From the NCBI GenBank assembly GCA_044463125.1, contig JBIQMS010000008.1:1-64000 (forward strand): a DNA stretch of 64,000 bases. The letters run 5' to 3'. The stretch's first letter is position 1. Each line of letters begins with the position of its first letter. Under the pieces are notes generated by a model. The model made no database searches, was not told the DNA's origin, and saw only the letters and a program-made list of their open reading frames with translations. The DNA is from CAYMZZ01 sp044463125 (lineage in GTDB: Bacteria; Bacteroidota; Bacteroidia; Chitinophagales; Chitinophagaceae). Positions 17,201 through 25,866 of this stretch are shown one piece after another. A program made the position numbers and the translations under genes.

Positions 17201-17780
17201 AATCAGACCCCTGCTCGACATTATTCAGGTAATGAACGATAAGGACCTTCATGAACAACTAAAAGAATTCATGTGGGCCAAACACCCCAGCGTAAAAATG
17301 ATCGCGGCACTGCGCGTGCTCGACCGCAAATGGACGGTGCCCACCGAAATCTGGGATAGCCTCGCTGCAGATATCTACTATCGTCGCGATATATGGGACA
17401 GCCTCGAGACCCGAAAACAGCTCGGTCTGTTCCCCAAACCATATCGTACCCAGCAACTGATGGCAGAATCGGATATCTACAATTATGTGTACGACGACTA
17501 CAAACCTGCCTCCATCAAAATGGTAGAAGAGCGGATTGTGGAAATTGATGCGGTGAAGAAAAGAGTTTATGTGTTCGAGATTCGCTTCGATTATGAGGAC
17601 TATCCTTCCGAAACCTATGCCGCCATCTGTGGAGCCTTTGACCTGGATCCTGCATCCATGGCCAATGACCGGCTCTATATGGCTAGCCGGTATGTGGAGT
17701 CTGGCGAAAAAGAGGAATTTTATGAACTGGTGGAAGAGATGATGCAAACCGCCCTGGAAGAAATGAACAAAGAAGAATAA
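14268..17780 (+). CDS. Giant exported TraB/GumN-domain protein
   Basis: A predicted exported protein of about 1170 residues. A signal peptide ends near AVFAQ (about 19). A TraB/GumN-type putative metalloprotease domain spans about 20-295, with 'LYGTMHVQD' (42-48) and the partner motif 'VGAAHLPGD' (270-278). The domain is interrupted by a proline-rich insert (PPPPPP near 121-126). The remaining roughly 870 residues have no family I recognise; about 300-700 look like beta-rich domains repeated with variation, and the C-terminal part looks alpha-helical. Usual TraB/GumN proteins are near 300 residues. The ATG at 14268 starts the signal peptide. It ends six bases from the convergent DUF5686 gene. 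The role is unknown, perhaps periplasmic proteolysis. Confidence 0.8.
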   Translation: MKLKLLIPLLLFSSAVFAQNWPNTLLWKISGNGLKKDSYLYGTMHVQDKRLFRFPDSLYHFLEKAEGYAMEVDFKEIMDSVMIQAINLGVEKRKQKNKTARIDTEIVDTSVVIIDEEVQEPPPPPPSIEMVEADIADLNKPGTKRRSGWRATNTKEEMPTIMDAWFFGLAKRQGKWIGGVEDVSDQLSILDEFGANISVNELKKGDSKPLSDVLEDMIRIYLDRDLNKIEDFVIHRETDFEELVKMKQRNRKMAIRMDSLAQVRSMLFAVGAAHLPGDTGIIKLLRQAGYQVQPVLSSFTTDVDSYLKNMKPAVWEKVKDQNGLYSLEMPGQPTRLDIQVGMEGDFYVDAASFNFYMASAIPSFRKIASDSLMQLFAQGSGSNVKNMRVLKIDSLDVAEGTIESDETNMILRLVNQEGMIFMLLAGNLGDNPANDPDIQRFFGSFKSLYKPRKAKQNWTVFQPEGKGVRLLMPGKPKRNPSVSKTAEGTNWIFNGYDYFDLKNQGYYMINIRELRPGFHLSGDSLFFEEISSGFDELFTSVDIKQFETYKGYPAYYVLAQNDEQSVTYGSLVVNRGNRVYHLVAAVETSPEAKSKIDTYLKSLELLDYGAASYTPQEQTGFRFKTLAPAPFRPAFEYSTDLANKPEEDQPVTHYISFDSTRQISYEVMTEAISPYARAKSDTAFINKHAKDYIGFADSVLQFRQVKDAKLPSLEWLVQMPDNNIQKRFRMVMGSDSIYTLISFAQKQEMATTDIVFNNFSLPGQKTFPIEKSKAKELLQALQSTDSATFELAKEAIEQDNFSESDLPALHKALLTDYADDSSQYYWGARGRIRRVIAAMGDKRSLDFIKKNYPKQVNSPKAIQYEMLHLLSSIPTQQSYQLLGRLMKENPPAPVKDYYLYPDWDDSLELARILYPGLLDEIDNPVLNSSILRLTSQLLDEEYIVPSDISMYNPQLLELAKKMATEAKSEDEEAPGIYEIRPLLDIIQVMNDKDLHEQLKEFMWAKHPSVKMIAALRVLDRKWTVPTEIWDSLAADIYYRRDIWDSLETRKQLGLFPKPYRTQQLMAESDIYNYVYDDYKPASIKMVEERIVEIDAVKKRVYVFEIRFDYEDYPSETYAAICGAFDLDPASMANDRLYMASRYVESGEKEEFYELVEEMMQTALEEMNKEE

Positions 17781-17786
17781 GCCTCC

Positions 17787-20273
17787 TTAAAAAGCGAGGC
17801 GAAAACTGCCAAATACACCAAAGCGACGGTTATTGCCATCGGGTAACTGCGATGGCAATAACCGCCATATAAAGTCAACCCGGAATACTTTCAAAATATT
17901 GTCCACCCCCGTGCCAAGCTCCATATAGGTTTTACCGTCCAGGGTTTGAAAACTATGCCCCTGTTTGAAATTAAAGGCTTTGTTCGCGTCTGATAAGCTA
18001 CCCCATAGGGTTTTAACCGTCCAGAACTGGCGAAACTTCAGTTTGGGGAAAAAACGAAAGATGCCGTTCCCGACATTGTGCTCAAAATTAATACCCAGGT
18101 ATTTGTCGTGGATGAACTCATACCGGTTCATCATATTAAAGGCGTACTTATTGTAGTAATACAATTCATTTCCCGGCGCTATATCGAGCAATACATAGGG
18201 AATAGTACCAAAAGTACGTCCACCATATACCTGGAAGTTGATGTTACCCAGGGGCGGAATACGGATAAAGTCGGAAACGCTTCCGGATATTTTGGTGTAA
18301 TTGTAACTACTGCGGAATACACCCGATATGCCACGGGAAATATAAAACTCTCCAATCGGGTATGGGCTGCCCAGGCTGCTGCGGAAAAATGTATTCTCCA
18401 GGAATTTTTCCAGGTAAGCAAAACGCAACCTTAGCGACACTTCAAAACTCGTAAGCGCCGAGCGGCCACTGATGGCAGGAAAAGAATCCTTGATGGGAAT
18501 ATTGCGCAGCGGTGTAAATCCCTTATGCGTTATCGCAAAAAGCTCCGAAAGGCCCGAGCGGTGTTCATTGAAAAACTCAAAGCGCTTTTCATTCACCTTA
18601 ATAAACTTGATCGGGATATCGGGTTTTCGAATCGCCAGGGCAAATACATTATCGGCCGTTACTTCCCCGTAATAATTCTGTCCAAAGTCGAGGTCATTGG
18701 TATAAGAAGCATACCAGTATCGCCGCGGATGCTTCTGGGGAAGATAAAACAGCTCACCCTTGCCTTTCAGTTTGCGGTCGCCAAAGCCATAGGCCAGGTA
18801 GAAATGCCACCACCAGTGTTTATCGAATTTTTTATTGCTGCCCAAATCAAAACGCATCCGAAATCCTTCCCAGGAATTGGCCGTCATCCAGTTGAACCAG
18901 GGACCTATCTGCACATTGCCCAGGTTCATGTAGCCGGTGGCGATGAAATTGATACGACGTGTGAGTTTTTGAAAAACCGGCGCCTGCGTAAGGGTATCAA
19001 TCATTCGAATGATGGCGGCCTCGTTGCGCGAGAGCTGCTCATGCCGCGCCCCACTCCAGAATTCCTTATCCTTATCGGCAGCACCCTCAACCGTTATCAC
19101 TTCTTCGAGAATACGATTCTTTGCCAATTCATTCACCACCGACGTATCGTTAACAACCACATTTCGATAGGTGCTGGTTTTGCGTCCTATCAAACCCGGG
19201 CTTCCTTTACCTATGGGTGAAATATCAGCCACAAATTTGTCTTTCGACAAAAACCAGGTACTGTCGTTGATCAACCGAAACTCCTGTATCAGGCTCAGGT
19301 TCTCCAGAAAATTCACATTGGCTTCCTTGCCCAGGCGCAAACTCATGCGCTGAATGGCGAATGTGCCCACATGCACCATGCATTCCCCTTCAAAAGTATT
19401 GGTACCTACGCGTCGTGGTGAAAAGACAAGTCGATAGAAACGCTGCTCATTCAGCAATACGGTATCGGTAATCCGGTAATCATAGTACAGGTCGCCATTA
19501 TCAGAAGCCGGGCTCACAAACTGCTTGTCGAATACGGCAATGAAGTTATTGTAAACATTCACATTCTGGTCCATGCCCCCGAGGAACTGGATGATGCTTT
19601 CATTTTTTATTCCGTTGGTATTGGCCGCCTTTATTACCTCCCGGCGTTTGAGTGGTTTTTTTTGAAAATAATAATCGGAAAGCGCTTCGGTAAGATAAGT
19701 GGGCAGGTATTTTACACCTTCAGAACTATCAATATTATCTTTAATCAGCTCGCCCACCGGCCGGAATGGCTTGAAGCGGGTGATCCGTTTAAAATTCACA
19801 TTCTTGATATCGAGCTCCAGTTTATTGTAGAGTTCGTAGGAGAAATTATCGAAGCGGTAGCGGTCGTTGCGAGGCTTGTTTTGTACAATTTTCTTCCACA
19901 CAAAAAGCCCACGGTTCACTTTAGCTTTCACCCTTACTCCTTCGTTGTAGGTTCCACGCTCCAGGGTTATATGCAGGATCAAACTGTCTTTATCGCGCGG
20001 CAGTGCCATGAGATAAGGCTGATAGCCCACACATGTCACCAGCAACGAATCGCCGGGACGGTTGGTAAACCGAAAGCTGAAGTATCCCGAGCTATCGGTT
20101 AGTTGCCCGACGCTGCTGCCCGGAAAACTAACCGAGGCAAATGCCACCGGCTCTTCACTATGTACATCGAGAATTTGCCCGCTTATCCATTTGGGCTGCG
20201 CCAAAGAAAACAAGGGAGCCAATAGCCCCCAGCCAATCAGGAATAAGGTGAAAACGCGTTTTTCAAGGCACAT
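17787..20273 (-). CDS. DUF5686 outer-membrane protein with carboxypeptidase-like domain
   Basis: An 828-residue predicted outer-membrane protein. A signal peptide ends near FSLAQ (about 26). A carboxypeptidase-regulatory-like domain spans about 30-110 ('SGQILDVHSEEPVAFASVSF'). The long DUF5686 region includes 'KNRILEEVITV' and a C-terminal barrel-like half rich in Tyr/Phe strands, ending in an aliphatic/aromatic Phe (FRLAF). The family is common in Bacteroidota; its role is unclear. The ATG at 20273 is chosen over the TTG three codons upstream. A TAnnTTTG match lies six bases before it. It is convergent with the TraB/GumN gene, with a six-base gap. Confidence 0.85.
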   Translation of the reverse strand: MCLEKRVFTLFLIGWGLLAPLFSLAQPKWISGQILDVHSEEPVAFASVSFPGSSVGQLTDSSGYFSFRFTNRPGDSLLVTCVGYQPYLMALPRDKDSLILHITLERGTYNEGVRVKAKVNRGLFVWKKIVQNKPRNDRYRFDNFSYELYNKLELDIKNVNFKRITRFKPFRPVGELIKDNIDSSEGVKYLPTYLTEALSDYYFQKKPLKRREVIKAANTNGIKNESIIQFLGGMDQNVNVYNNFIAVFDKQFVSPASDNGDLYYDYRITDTVLLNEQRFYRLVFSPRRVGTNTFEGECMVHVGTFAIQRMSLRLGKEANVNFLENLSLIQEFRLINDSTWFLSKDKFVADISPIGKGSPGLIGRKTSTYRNVVVNDTSVVNELAKNRILEEVITVEGAADKDKEFWSGARHEQLSRNEAAIIRMIDTLTQAPVFQKLTRRINFIATGYMNLGNVQIGPWFNWMTANSWEGFRMRFDLGSNKKFDKHWWWHFYLAYGFGDRKLKGKGELFYLPQKHPRRYWYASYTNDLDFGQNYYGEVTADNVFALAIRKPDIPIKFIKVNEKRFEFFNEHRSGLSELFAITHKGFTPLRNIPIKDSFPAISGRSALTSFEVSLRLRFAYLEKFLENTFFRSSLGSPYPIGEFYISRGISGVFRSSYNYTKISGSVSDFIRIPPLGNINFQVYGGRTFGTIPYVLLDIAPGNELYYYNKYAFNMMNRYEFIHDKYLGINFEHNVGNGIFRFFPKLKFRQFWTVKTLWGSLSDANKAFNFKQGHSFQTLDGKTYMELGTGVDNILKVFRVDFIWRLLPSQLPDGNNRRFGVFGSFRLAF

Positions 20274-20279
20274 GCAAGC

Positions 20280-20287
20280 CAAAGTTA
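20280..20287 (-). promoter_or_regulatory. -7 box for the DUF5686 gene
   Basis: Read on the minus strand this is TAACTTTG, an exact TAnnTTTG match. It ends six bases before the ATG at 20273, which implies a leaderless or nearly leaderless transcript. The -33 element is not clear. Confidence 0.4.
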
Positions 20288-20340
20288 ACCTGAAAATACC
20301 AGATTTTCACTGGCTCATTCACGGAATACACTAACAGTTC

Positions 20341-21534
20341 TTAGCTTTTAGGAGTTTCACCATCCAGGGCGCGAAGAATGATTTCGCAGGCCTTTCGGAT
20401 CTCGGTTTCTGTAATAACCAGAGGTGGGGAAATGCGAAGGCAATCCGAAGCAAACAGGAACCAGTCGGTGAGCACTCCATGTTGTATGCAATAATCAATA
20501 ACCTTCTTATTCGCCTCAAAGGATTCGAATTGCAGCGCCAGCCATAGCCCTGCGGAATGGACGGAAAGAATAGATGGATGTTGCAATAAAGTCCGAAACA
20601 ATTTTTCCTTCTCCTTTACCTGGTCCAGCATTCCCTCGCTAAGGAGGGCCTGCAGGGAAGCCATACCGGCCGCACAGGAGAGCGGGTGCCCCCCAAAAGT
20701 GGTGATATGTCCCAGTACCGGCGCATCGGTGAGCTGCTGCATCAATGCGCGATCCGCAATGAAAGCGCCTAAAGGCAAGCCTCCACCCAATGCCTTTCCC
20801 AGCAATAATATGTCGGGAACAATATCACACTGCGAAAAACCCCAAAGCGTGCCGGTGCGCCCAAAGCCGGCCTGTATTTCATCGAGCACCAGCAGGGCAC
20901 CTTTCTCGGTACATTTTTGGCGAAGGGCCTGCAACCAGGCTTTATCAGGAGCAAGTACACCCGCCTCCGCCTGTATGGTTTCCGCAACAACACAGGCCGT
21001 TTGTTCATTGATCGCCTCCAGGCTGGCAAAATCATTGTAAACAAGGTGACGTATCCCGGGCAACAGTGGCCGATAAGCCTGGCGCCAGTATTCATCGCCA
21101 ATAATACTTAGAGCCCCCTGTGTGGAGCCATGGTATGAATTCCTGAATGCGAGTATCTGGGTGCGGCCGCTCACCCGCTTGGCCAGCTTCATCGCGCCTT
21201 CCACGGCTTCGGCTCCCGAATTGGTAAAATAAACCGAATTGAGGGAGGAAGGAAGCTGCTCACAAAGCAACTGCGCATAGCGAACCTGCGGACTGCTTAC
21301 AAATTCGCCATAAACCATCACATGCAGGTAGGCATCCAGTTGCTGGCGAATGGCTTCCAACACTTTTGGATGACGATGGCCCGTATTGGCCACGCTAATG
21401 CCACCAATGAGATCAATATAGGATTTACCATCGCTATCATACAGCTTCGATCCTTCGGCTTTTGCTATTTCAATACCGAGAGGAGCCGGCGAAGTCTGCG
21501 CCACATGCCGCAAAAAAAGTTCACGCAAATGCAT
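20341..21534 (-). CDS. Class III PLP-dependent aminotransferase
   Basis: A 397-residue fold-type I aminotransferase of the acetylornithine/ornithine-type subgroup. Residues in view: NSGAEA (105-110) for phosphate binding, SYHG (133-136), DEIQAGFGRTG with Asp218, and the PLP Schiff-base lysine in LLLGKALGGG (Lys247). The N-terminal 'LFLRHVAQTSPAP' is typical of a Bacteroidota branch annotated only as 'aspartate aminotransferase family'. The amino-group donor cannot be told from sequence; no arginine genes adjoin it. It is divergent from the gamma-carbonic anhydrase gene, with about 100 bases between starts. The ATG at 21534 fits the family length. Confidence 0.85.
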   Translation of the reverse strand: MHLRELFLRHVAQTSPAPLGIEIAKAEGSKLYDSDGKSYIDLIGGISVANTGHRHPKVLEAIRQQLDAYLHVMVYGEFVSSPQVRYAQLLCEQLPSSLNSVYFTNSGAEAVEGAMKLAKRVSGRTQILAFRNSYHGSTQGALSIIGDEYWRQAYRPLLPGIRHLVYNDFASLEAINEQTACVVAETIQAEAGVLAPDKAWLQALRQKCTEKGALLVLDEIQAGFGRTGTLWGFSQCDIVPDILLLGKALGGGLPLGAFIADRALMQQLTDAPVLGHITTFGGHPLSCAAGMASLQALLSEGMLDQVKEKEKLFRTLLQHPSILSVHSAGLWLALQFESFEANKKVIDYCIQHGVLTDWFLFASDCLRISPPLVITETEIRKACEIILRALDGETPKS

Positions 21535-21638
21535 ACGCGAAGGTAATTGATCGGCCGATTAAAGAGGCTTTTGGGTAAATTGCAAGCGTTGCGGCTGCAG
21601 GCCCTGCTTTATTGATTCGATCATTCAAACCTTTATTT

Positions 21639-22169
21639 ATGCCCGTCATATTACCGGTTAATGGGGTGGAACCCCGATTTGGAAAAAATACTTTTATTGC
21701 TCCTAATGCTACCATCGTTGGCGATGTGGAAACAGGGGATGATTGCAGCATCTGGTTCAATGCCGTAGTACGGGGCGATGTGAACTATATCCGCATCGGC
21801 AACCGGGTCAATATTCAGGATGGGGCATGCATCCATTGTACTTATCAAAAATGTGGAACGGATATTGGCAACAATGTTTCCATTGGTCACCATGCCATTG
21901 TGCATGGTTGCACTTTGCACGACAATGTGCTGGTAGGTATGGGTGCCATTATCATGGACCAGGCTGTTGTACACAGCAATACCATCATTGCCGCAGGCGC
22001 TGTGGTGCTGGAAAATACCATTTGCGAACCAGCGAGCATTTATGCCGGGGTACCGGCCAAAAAAGTGAAGGATATTTCCGCTGAATTGATTGAAGGAGAA
22101 ATCAACCGCATAGCGGGCAATTATGTGAAGTACGCCGACTGGTTTCGGCATCAACCTGTGAATCCCTGA
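21639..22169 (+). CDS. Gamma-class carbonic anhydrase-like hexapeptide protein
   Basis: A 176-residue left-handed beta-helix protein, probably trimeric, of the gamma-carbonic anhydrase (YrdA/PaaY-like) family. Hexapeptide repeats span about 10-150. The zinc-ligand histidines appear in 'GACIHCTY' and 'IGHHAIVHGC'. It ends in the usual short helix ('EINRIAGNYVKYADWF'). The ATG at 21639 is chosen over an in-frame TTG at 21612. Carbonic anhydrase activity is likely from the three histidines but is often low or absent in this family. It is a single-gene unit divergent from the aminotransferase. Confidence 0.88.
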   Translation: MPVILPVNGVEPRFGKNTFIAPNATIVGDVETGDDCSIWFNAVVRGDVNYIRIGNRVNIQDGACIHCTYQKCGTDIGNNVSIGHHAIVHGCTLHDNVLVGMGAIIMDQAVVHSNTIIAAGAVVLENTICEPASIYAGVPAKKVKDISAELIEGEINRIAGNYVKYADWFRHQPVNP

Positions 22170-22292
22170 TTTTTTTTAACCGCAAATAACTGACCATCAA
22201 AGGGGCAGCATAGAAATAGCAATTGCTCGTAGTTTTACTATGGCATTTGTAGTTTTTACGGATTAAATTCGTACTACCAATATGACCTCAAA

Positions 22293-22475
22293 ATGAAAAG
22301 CACCATCAGAATATCCGTACTCATCTGCCTCATGTCGCTCTTTGCCTCATGCAGTTTATTCAAACCCAAATATGGTTGCCCAACCAACGGCAAAAATGTA
22401 GGAGCTGAAAAACTGTTAAGCGGTGATCCGGATGCCGAAAAGTCGGCCCGAAAAGCTAAAAAATTCAGAAGTTAA
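22293..22475 (+). CDS. Small conserved lipoprotein
   Basis: A 60-residue predicted lipoprotein. The leader is followed by a lipobox ending at Cys20 (LFASC). The mature part is short and polar with the segment 'KYGCPTNGKNVGAEKLLSGD', a pattern I associate with small uncharacterised Bacteroidota lipoproteins. The C-terminus is basic (ARKAKKFRS). There is a second Cys at residue 29. The function is unknown. It precedes the next small gene on the same strand by 71 bases. Confidence 0.7.
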   Translation: MKSTIRISVLICLMSLFASCSLFKPKYGCPTNGKNVGAEKLLSGDPDAEKSARKAKKFRS

Positions 22476-22546
22476 CATTTCGGGCGCAGCCATTTCGGAA
22501 AAATCCAAGTCTTATTGTAAGACCGCTTAACCGTAAATCTTACACT

Positions 22547-22879
22547 ATGAGCCTTGCCCTACGAACCTCTATGGGTTGCACTGAAATCATCATTGCCGAT
22601 GATGGCAACCTCCAACTCTTCTACCAGGTAGCTTCCATGCTGGAAGATGAATTTGCGATCAAATTCCTGCATAAGGAAGATGAATTCGATTCCATCAGTT
22701 GGGATTTCCGCCACAAGGGTCATGACATGACCTTGCATTACAATATCTACAGTGGTATTTCTCTATTCCCTACAAAGACCCGTGATGCTTTGTACAAAGA
22801 CAACAAAGCGGTGATTGAACTGGGGAACCTGCTGGAAAAGCAATTGCCTGTACTGGAAGCGCTGCGTAATATAGCCTGA
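22547..22879 (+). CDS. Conserved hypothetical protein
   Basis: A 110-residue soluble alpha/beta protein with no signal peptide or membrane segment. I do not recognise a domain with certainty. It is acidic, with an aromatic core ('DSISWDFRHKGHDMTLHYNIYSG'). The frame is clean with genus-like codon use, and the ATG at 22547 is unambiguous. It may be co-transcribed with the small lipoprotein upstream. It converges on rsgA with 34 bases between stops. Confidence 0.7.
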   Translation: MSLALRTSMGCTEIIIADDGNLQLFYQVASMLEDEFAIKFLHKEDEFDSISWDFRHKGHDMTLHYNIYSGISLFPTKTRDALYKDNKAVIELGNLLEKQLPVLEALRNIA

Positions 22880-22913
22880 CGGATTTCTTCCGGCCGGAAT
22901 GCCTGAGGGCCTG

Positions 22914-23834
22914 TTAGCCTTCCTGCATGGATGCTACCAGGCTAAGGTAGCTTTCAAAGCGGTTGATATGGATATTGCCGGCAGCAACAGCTTCCTTCAC
23001 GGCGCAGCCAGGTTCATTGATGTGCATGCAATCATTAAACTGGCACTGGCCAATATATTTTCGCATTTCGGGAAAATAATGGGATACTTCTTCGAGCTCA
23101 AGATCAACCAGGCCAAATTCACGCATACCCGGTGTGTCAATGATGCTTCCGCCTCCCGGCAGGTCATACATTTCCGCGAAAGTGGTAGTATGCATGCCCT
23201 TGCCGCTCCAGCCACTTACATCTTTGGTCCGAAGTTCAAGCCCCGGCATAATTTGATTGAGCAGGGATGATTTACCCACGCCAGAATGACCACTCAATAA
23301 ACTCACTTTTCCCTGCAGGCTTTTTTTCAATTCTTCCAGCCCTTCACCCGAAACCGTACTACAAAGCAGGATCCTGTAGCCGGCCTGGCCATACATTTCT
23401 TTCCAGGCCTCGTATTGATCCATTTCCTTCTGCTTATAGATATCCGCCTTATTGAGTACAATCAGCGCGGGTACATGATACATTTCAGAAGCTACCAGGA
23501 AGCGGTCGATAAAGCCCTGCGAAGTGCGCGGCTCCTTTAAGGTAGCCACCAGTACCGACTGATCCAGATTGGCCGCTACAATATGATGCTGATGTTTGGC
23601 ACGGGGCGATTGCCGGTTGATATAGTTGCGGCGATGATCCACCGAAGTAACCACTGAGGTGCGGGCAGTTTCATCTTCCACCTCCATCTCCACCCGATCG
23701 CCAACCGCCACCGGGTTGGTGCTGGTAATATCATCCAGCTTCAGCACACCCCTGATCCGGCCCTGGTACCAGTTGCCATCCTCCCCTTTCAGGTTGTACC
23801 AGCTTCCGGTAGATTTGTAAACTGTCGCTTTCAT
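22914..23834 (-). CDS. rsgA: Ribosome small-subunit-dependent GTPase A
   Basis: A circularly permuted GTPase that acts late in 30S subunit maturation. An OB-fold spans about 1-70. The G motifs come in permuted order: NKAD (128-131), then GHSGVGKSS (182-190) and DTPG (233-236). The C-terminal zinc finger has Cys264, Cys269, His271 and Cys277. The length of 306 is normal. It is transcribed alone, with about 116 bases separating it from batA upstream. Confidence 0.96.
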   Translation of the reverse strand: MKATVYKSTGSWYNLKGEDGNWYQGRIRGVLKLDDITSTNPVAVGDRVEMEVEDETARTSVVTSVDHRRNYINRQSPRAKHQHHIVAANLDQSVLVATLKEPRTSQGFIDRFLVASEMYHVPALIVLNKADIYKQKEMDQYEAWKEMYGQAGYRILLCSTVSGEGLEELKKSLQGKVSLLSGHSGVGKSSLLNQIMPGLELRTKDVSGWSGKGMHTTTFAEMYDLPGGGSIIDTPGMREFGLVDLELEEVSHYFPEMRKYIGQCQFNDCMHINEPGCAVKEAVAAGNIHINRFESYLSLVASMQEG

Positions 23835-23950
23835 GAATGTTTATGGAGATTGAGCTTAGCTTTTCAATTTCGAATAGCAAAGCGATTTGAACGCAAATTA
23901 CGCTTATGCCTGCAAAATGAACGGTTAAATGAGTGAAGGATGGTGGAAGT

Positions 23951-24964
23951 TTAGGGGATCTTCCGGAAAACGGTGTAGCGCAACAACAGCTCCAAAAAGA
24001 GGAATGCGAGGGCGGCCAGGCCAAAGGGAAGGAATTTTTCTTCGAAACGTTTATAGCTGGTGAGCTCCACTTTCGATTTCTCCAGTTGATCGATCTGGTT
24101 ATAGATCTGCTGCAGGCTTTCCCGGTCGCGGGCACGGAAATAGCGTCCCCCGGTTTGATCGGCCATATTCTGCAATAACTGTTCGTCGAGGAAATCGAAT
24201 GCCGCATTGCGTCTTTCGCCGGTATTGCCGGTGTTTTCCACAACATCGCTGGGTTGCGCGCCCATTCCAATGGTATATATTTTCACGCCTTCGCTACGGG
24301 CAATTTCCAGCGCGGTCAGCGGGTCAATCAATCGGGTATCCGGCGCGTCCTCCTTTCCATCCGTCATCAGGATGATAACCTTGCTTGTTGCCTTGCTGTC
24401 AGTAAGACGATCTACCGCGGTAGCCAATCCTTCGCCTATTACGGTCCCATCTTTCAGGTAACGGCGACTCTCCAGCGAACTTATTTGTTGAATAAGGGTG
24501 TTGCGATCAGTAGTGATCGGGCATTGGGTAAAGCTTTCTCCCGAAAAAATAACAAGTCCAATCCGGTCAACCGGCCGGCCCATCACAAAATCGATCGCCA
24601 TCTGCTTGGCTACCTCCATCCTATTGGGCTGTATATCGCGCGAGTTCATACTGCCACTTACATCCATGCATAAAACAATATCGATTCCCTCTCCCAAAAG
24701 CTGCCGCTGATCATTCCGCTGTTGCGGCCGGGCCAGCGCCGTAATGAGTGCCGCGATCGCCAAAAGCCGAAAAACAAAAGGCAGATGGCGCATCCGTGTT
24801 TTCCACGTTTTCACCTGGAATGGACCTGTGCTCGACACGCGCACAGATGCAGTGGCTGCCTGCTGCTTGCGCCGATACCACCAGATCAGGAAAGGTATCA
24901 GGGCGAGCAATAGAAAATTCTCGGGCCACAAAAAATCCATATGTTGTATCCACTCGTAAAGCAT
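23951..24964 (-). CDS. batA: BatA-type VWA-domain membrane protein
   Basis: A 337-residue inner-membrane protein of the Bacteroidota 'aerotolerance' (Bat) operon. Two N-terminal membrane segments, including 'LLLALIPFLIWWY', precede a periplasmic von Willebrand A domain with an intact MIDAS motif (DVSGS, 101-105) and MTDGKED. A C-terminal membrane helix ('LPFGLAALAFLFLELLL') follows. The start is set at 24964 because its ATG overlaps the TGA of the BatD-like gene (TGATG), a sign of translational coupling. The frame is open to 25012, but only by running inside the upstream gene. No batB, batC or batE follows. Partner binding between VWA and MoxR proteins is known for the family. Confidence 0.88.
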   Translation of the reverse strand: MLYEWIQHMDFLWPENFLLLALIPFLIWWYRRKQQAATASVRVSSTGPFQVKTWKTRMRHLPFVFRLLAIAALITALARPQQRNDQRQLLGEGIDIVLCMDVSGSMNSRDIQPNRMEVAKQMAIDFVMGRPVDRIGLVIFSGESFTQCPITTDRNTLIQQISSLESRRYLKDGTVIGEGLATAVDRLTDSKATSKVIILMTDGKEDAPDTRLIDPLTALEIARSEGVKIYTIGMGAQPSDVVENTGNTGERRNAAFDFLDEQLLQNMADQTGGRYFRARDRESLQQIYNQIDQLEKSKVELTSYKRFEEKFLPFGLAALAFLFLELLLRYTVFRKIP

Positions 24965-25848
24965 CAGTTCATTTCTTCCAGTTGCTGAATGGCATTCCTT
25001 AGGGCCTGCCATGAATTATTTTTATCCATTTCAACGGGTTCGTATTTAGCAAACTTCACAAAATCACTCAGCCGCAATGCCTGCGCAAGATCTTTGTACT
25101 GGGCTTCCGGCATTCCTATTTGCTTCAATTGCTGCAACAGGTCTTCCGAAGTTTGCTGCAGGGAGCTAATCCCTTTTCTTTGTTCGGCATAATTGCGGAA
25201 AATATCTACGAGCTCGGTAAACCAGGCCTTGCCATCCATCCTCTTGTCGCGTAAAACATCCAGGGCATCCATGGCTTCGCGGAAATAATCCCGCGGTGGG
25301 GGCGGTGGCGGTGGCGGAGCTGGTTTTTTCTTTCGGAAAATAAAATATACCAGCAACAGCACCAATAGTGCCGCGCCAGCGATATACCACCACCATTTCC
25401 GCTGCTTCTCTTCCTCATTTTCCACTTCCAGAATATCCTTGATGTCATGATAGGGCTGCTCCGGGTTGAAGGGTGTAAACGAAACCTCCACGGGAATACT
25501 ATCCGACTGAATACTTTCCGATAATGGAAGGGGTGGAATCACCTGGCTTCCGGAATCGAAACTGGTTAGCTGAATGATCTGTGTCAGCAGGGTGCCTTCA
25601 CCTGTGTTGCTCGTATCAATCTTGCCCCTATTAATGATTTCAAAGTGAGGAATACTATCGATGCGAAAGAAACGGATCAATTCATTCTCAGGTATGTCGG
25701 CACTCAGGCTGAGCTGAATGGGTTCACCAATCAGGATCTGGTTGCGGTTCACCCGCACTTCAATTCGGGTGGTTTCCTGGGCCCGGGCCTGCATCAGGAA
25801 GAGTTGGCCAATGAGGAGCAGTAATGTATAAATCCGTGGTTTCTTCAT
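24964..25848 (-). CDS. BatD-like / DUF4381-like single-span protein
   Basis: A 294-residue protein with a signal peptide (to about 23, QARAQ). A periplasmic beta-domain resembling the N-terminus of BatD spans about 25-130. One membrane helix ('WWWYIAGAALLVLLLVYFIF', about 151-170) is followed by a Lys/Pro linker with eight prolines and a cytosolic helical domain like DUF4381. It sits between DUF58 and batA and overlaps batA by one base. It appears to merge the BatD role and the cytosolic DUF4381 role in one chain. The function is inferred from context only. Confidence 0.75.
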   Translation of the reverse strand: MKKPRIYTLLLLIGQLFLMQARAQETTRIEVRVNRNQILIGEPIQLSLSADIPENELIRFFRIDSIPHFEIINRGKIDTSNTGEGTLLTQIIQLTSFDSGSQVIPPLPLSESIQSDSIPVEVSFTPFNPEQPYHDIKDILEVENEEEKQRKWWWYIAGAALLVLLLVYFIFRKKKPAPPPPPPPPRDYFREAMDALDVLRDKRMDGKAWFTELVDIFRNYAEQRKGISSLQQTSEDLLQQLKQIGMPEAQYKDLAQALRLSDFVKFAKYEPVEMDKNNSWQALRNAIQQLEEMN

Positions 25849-25866
25849 GTAGGATGGGGCAATAGT

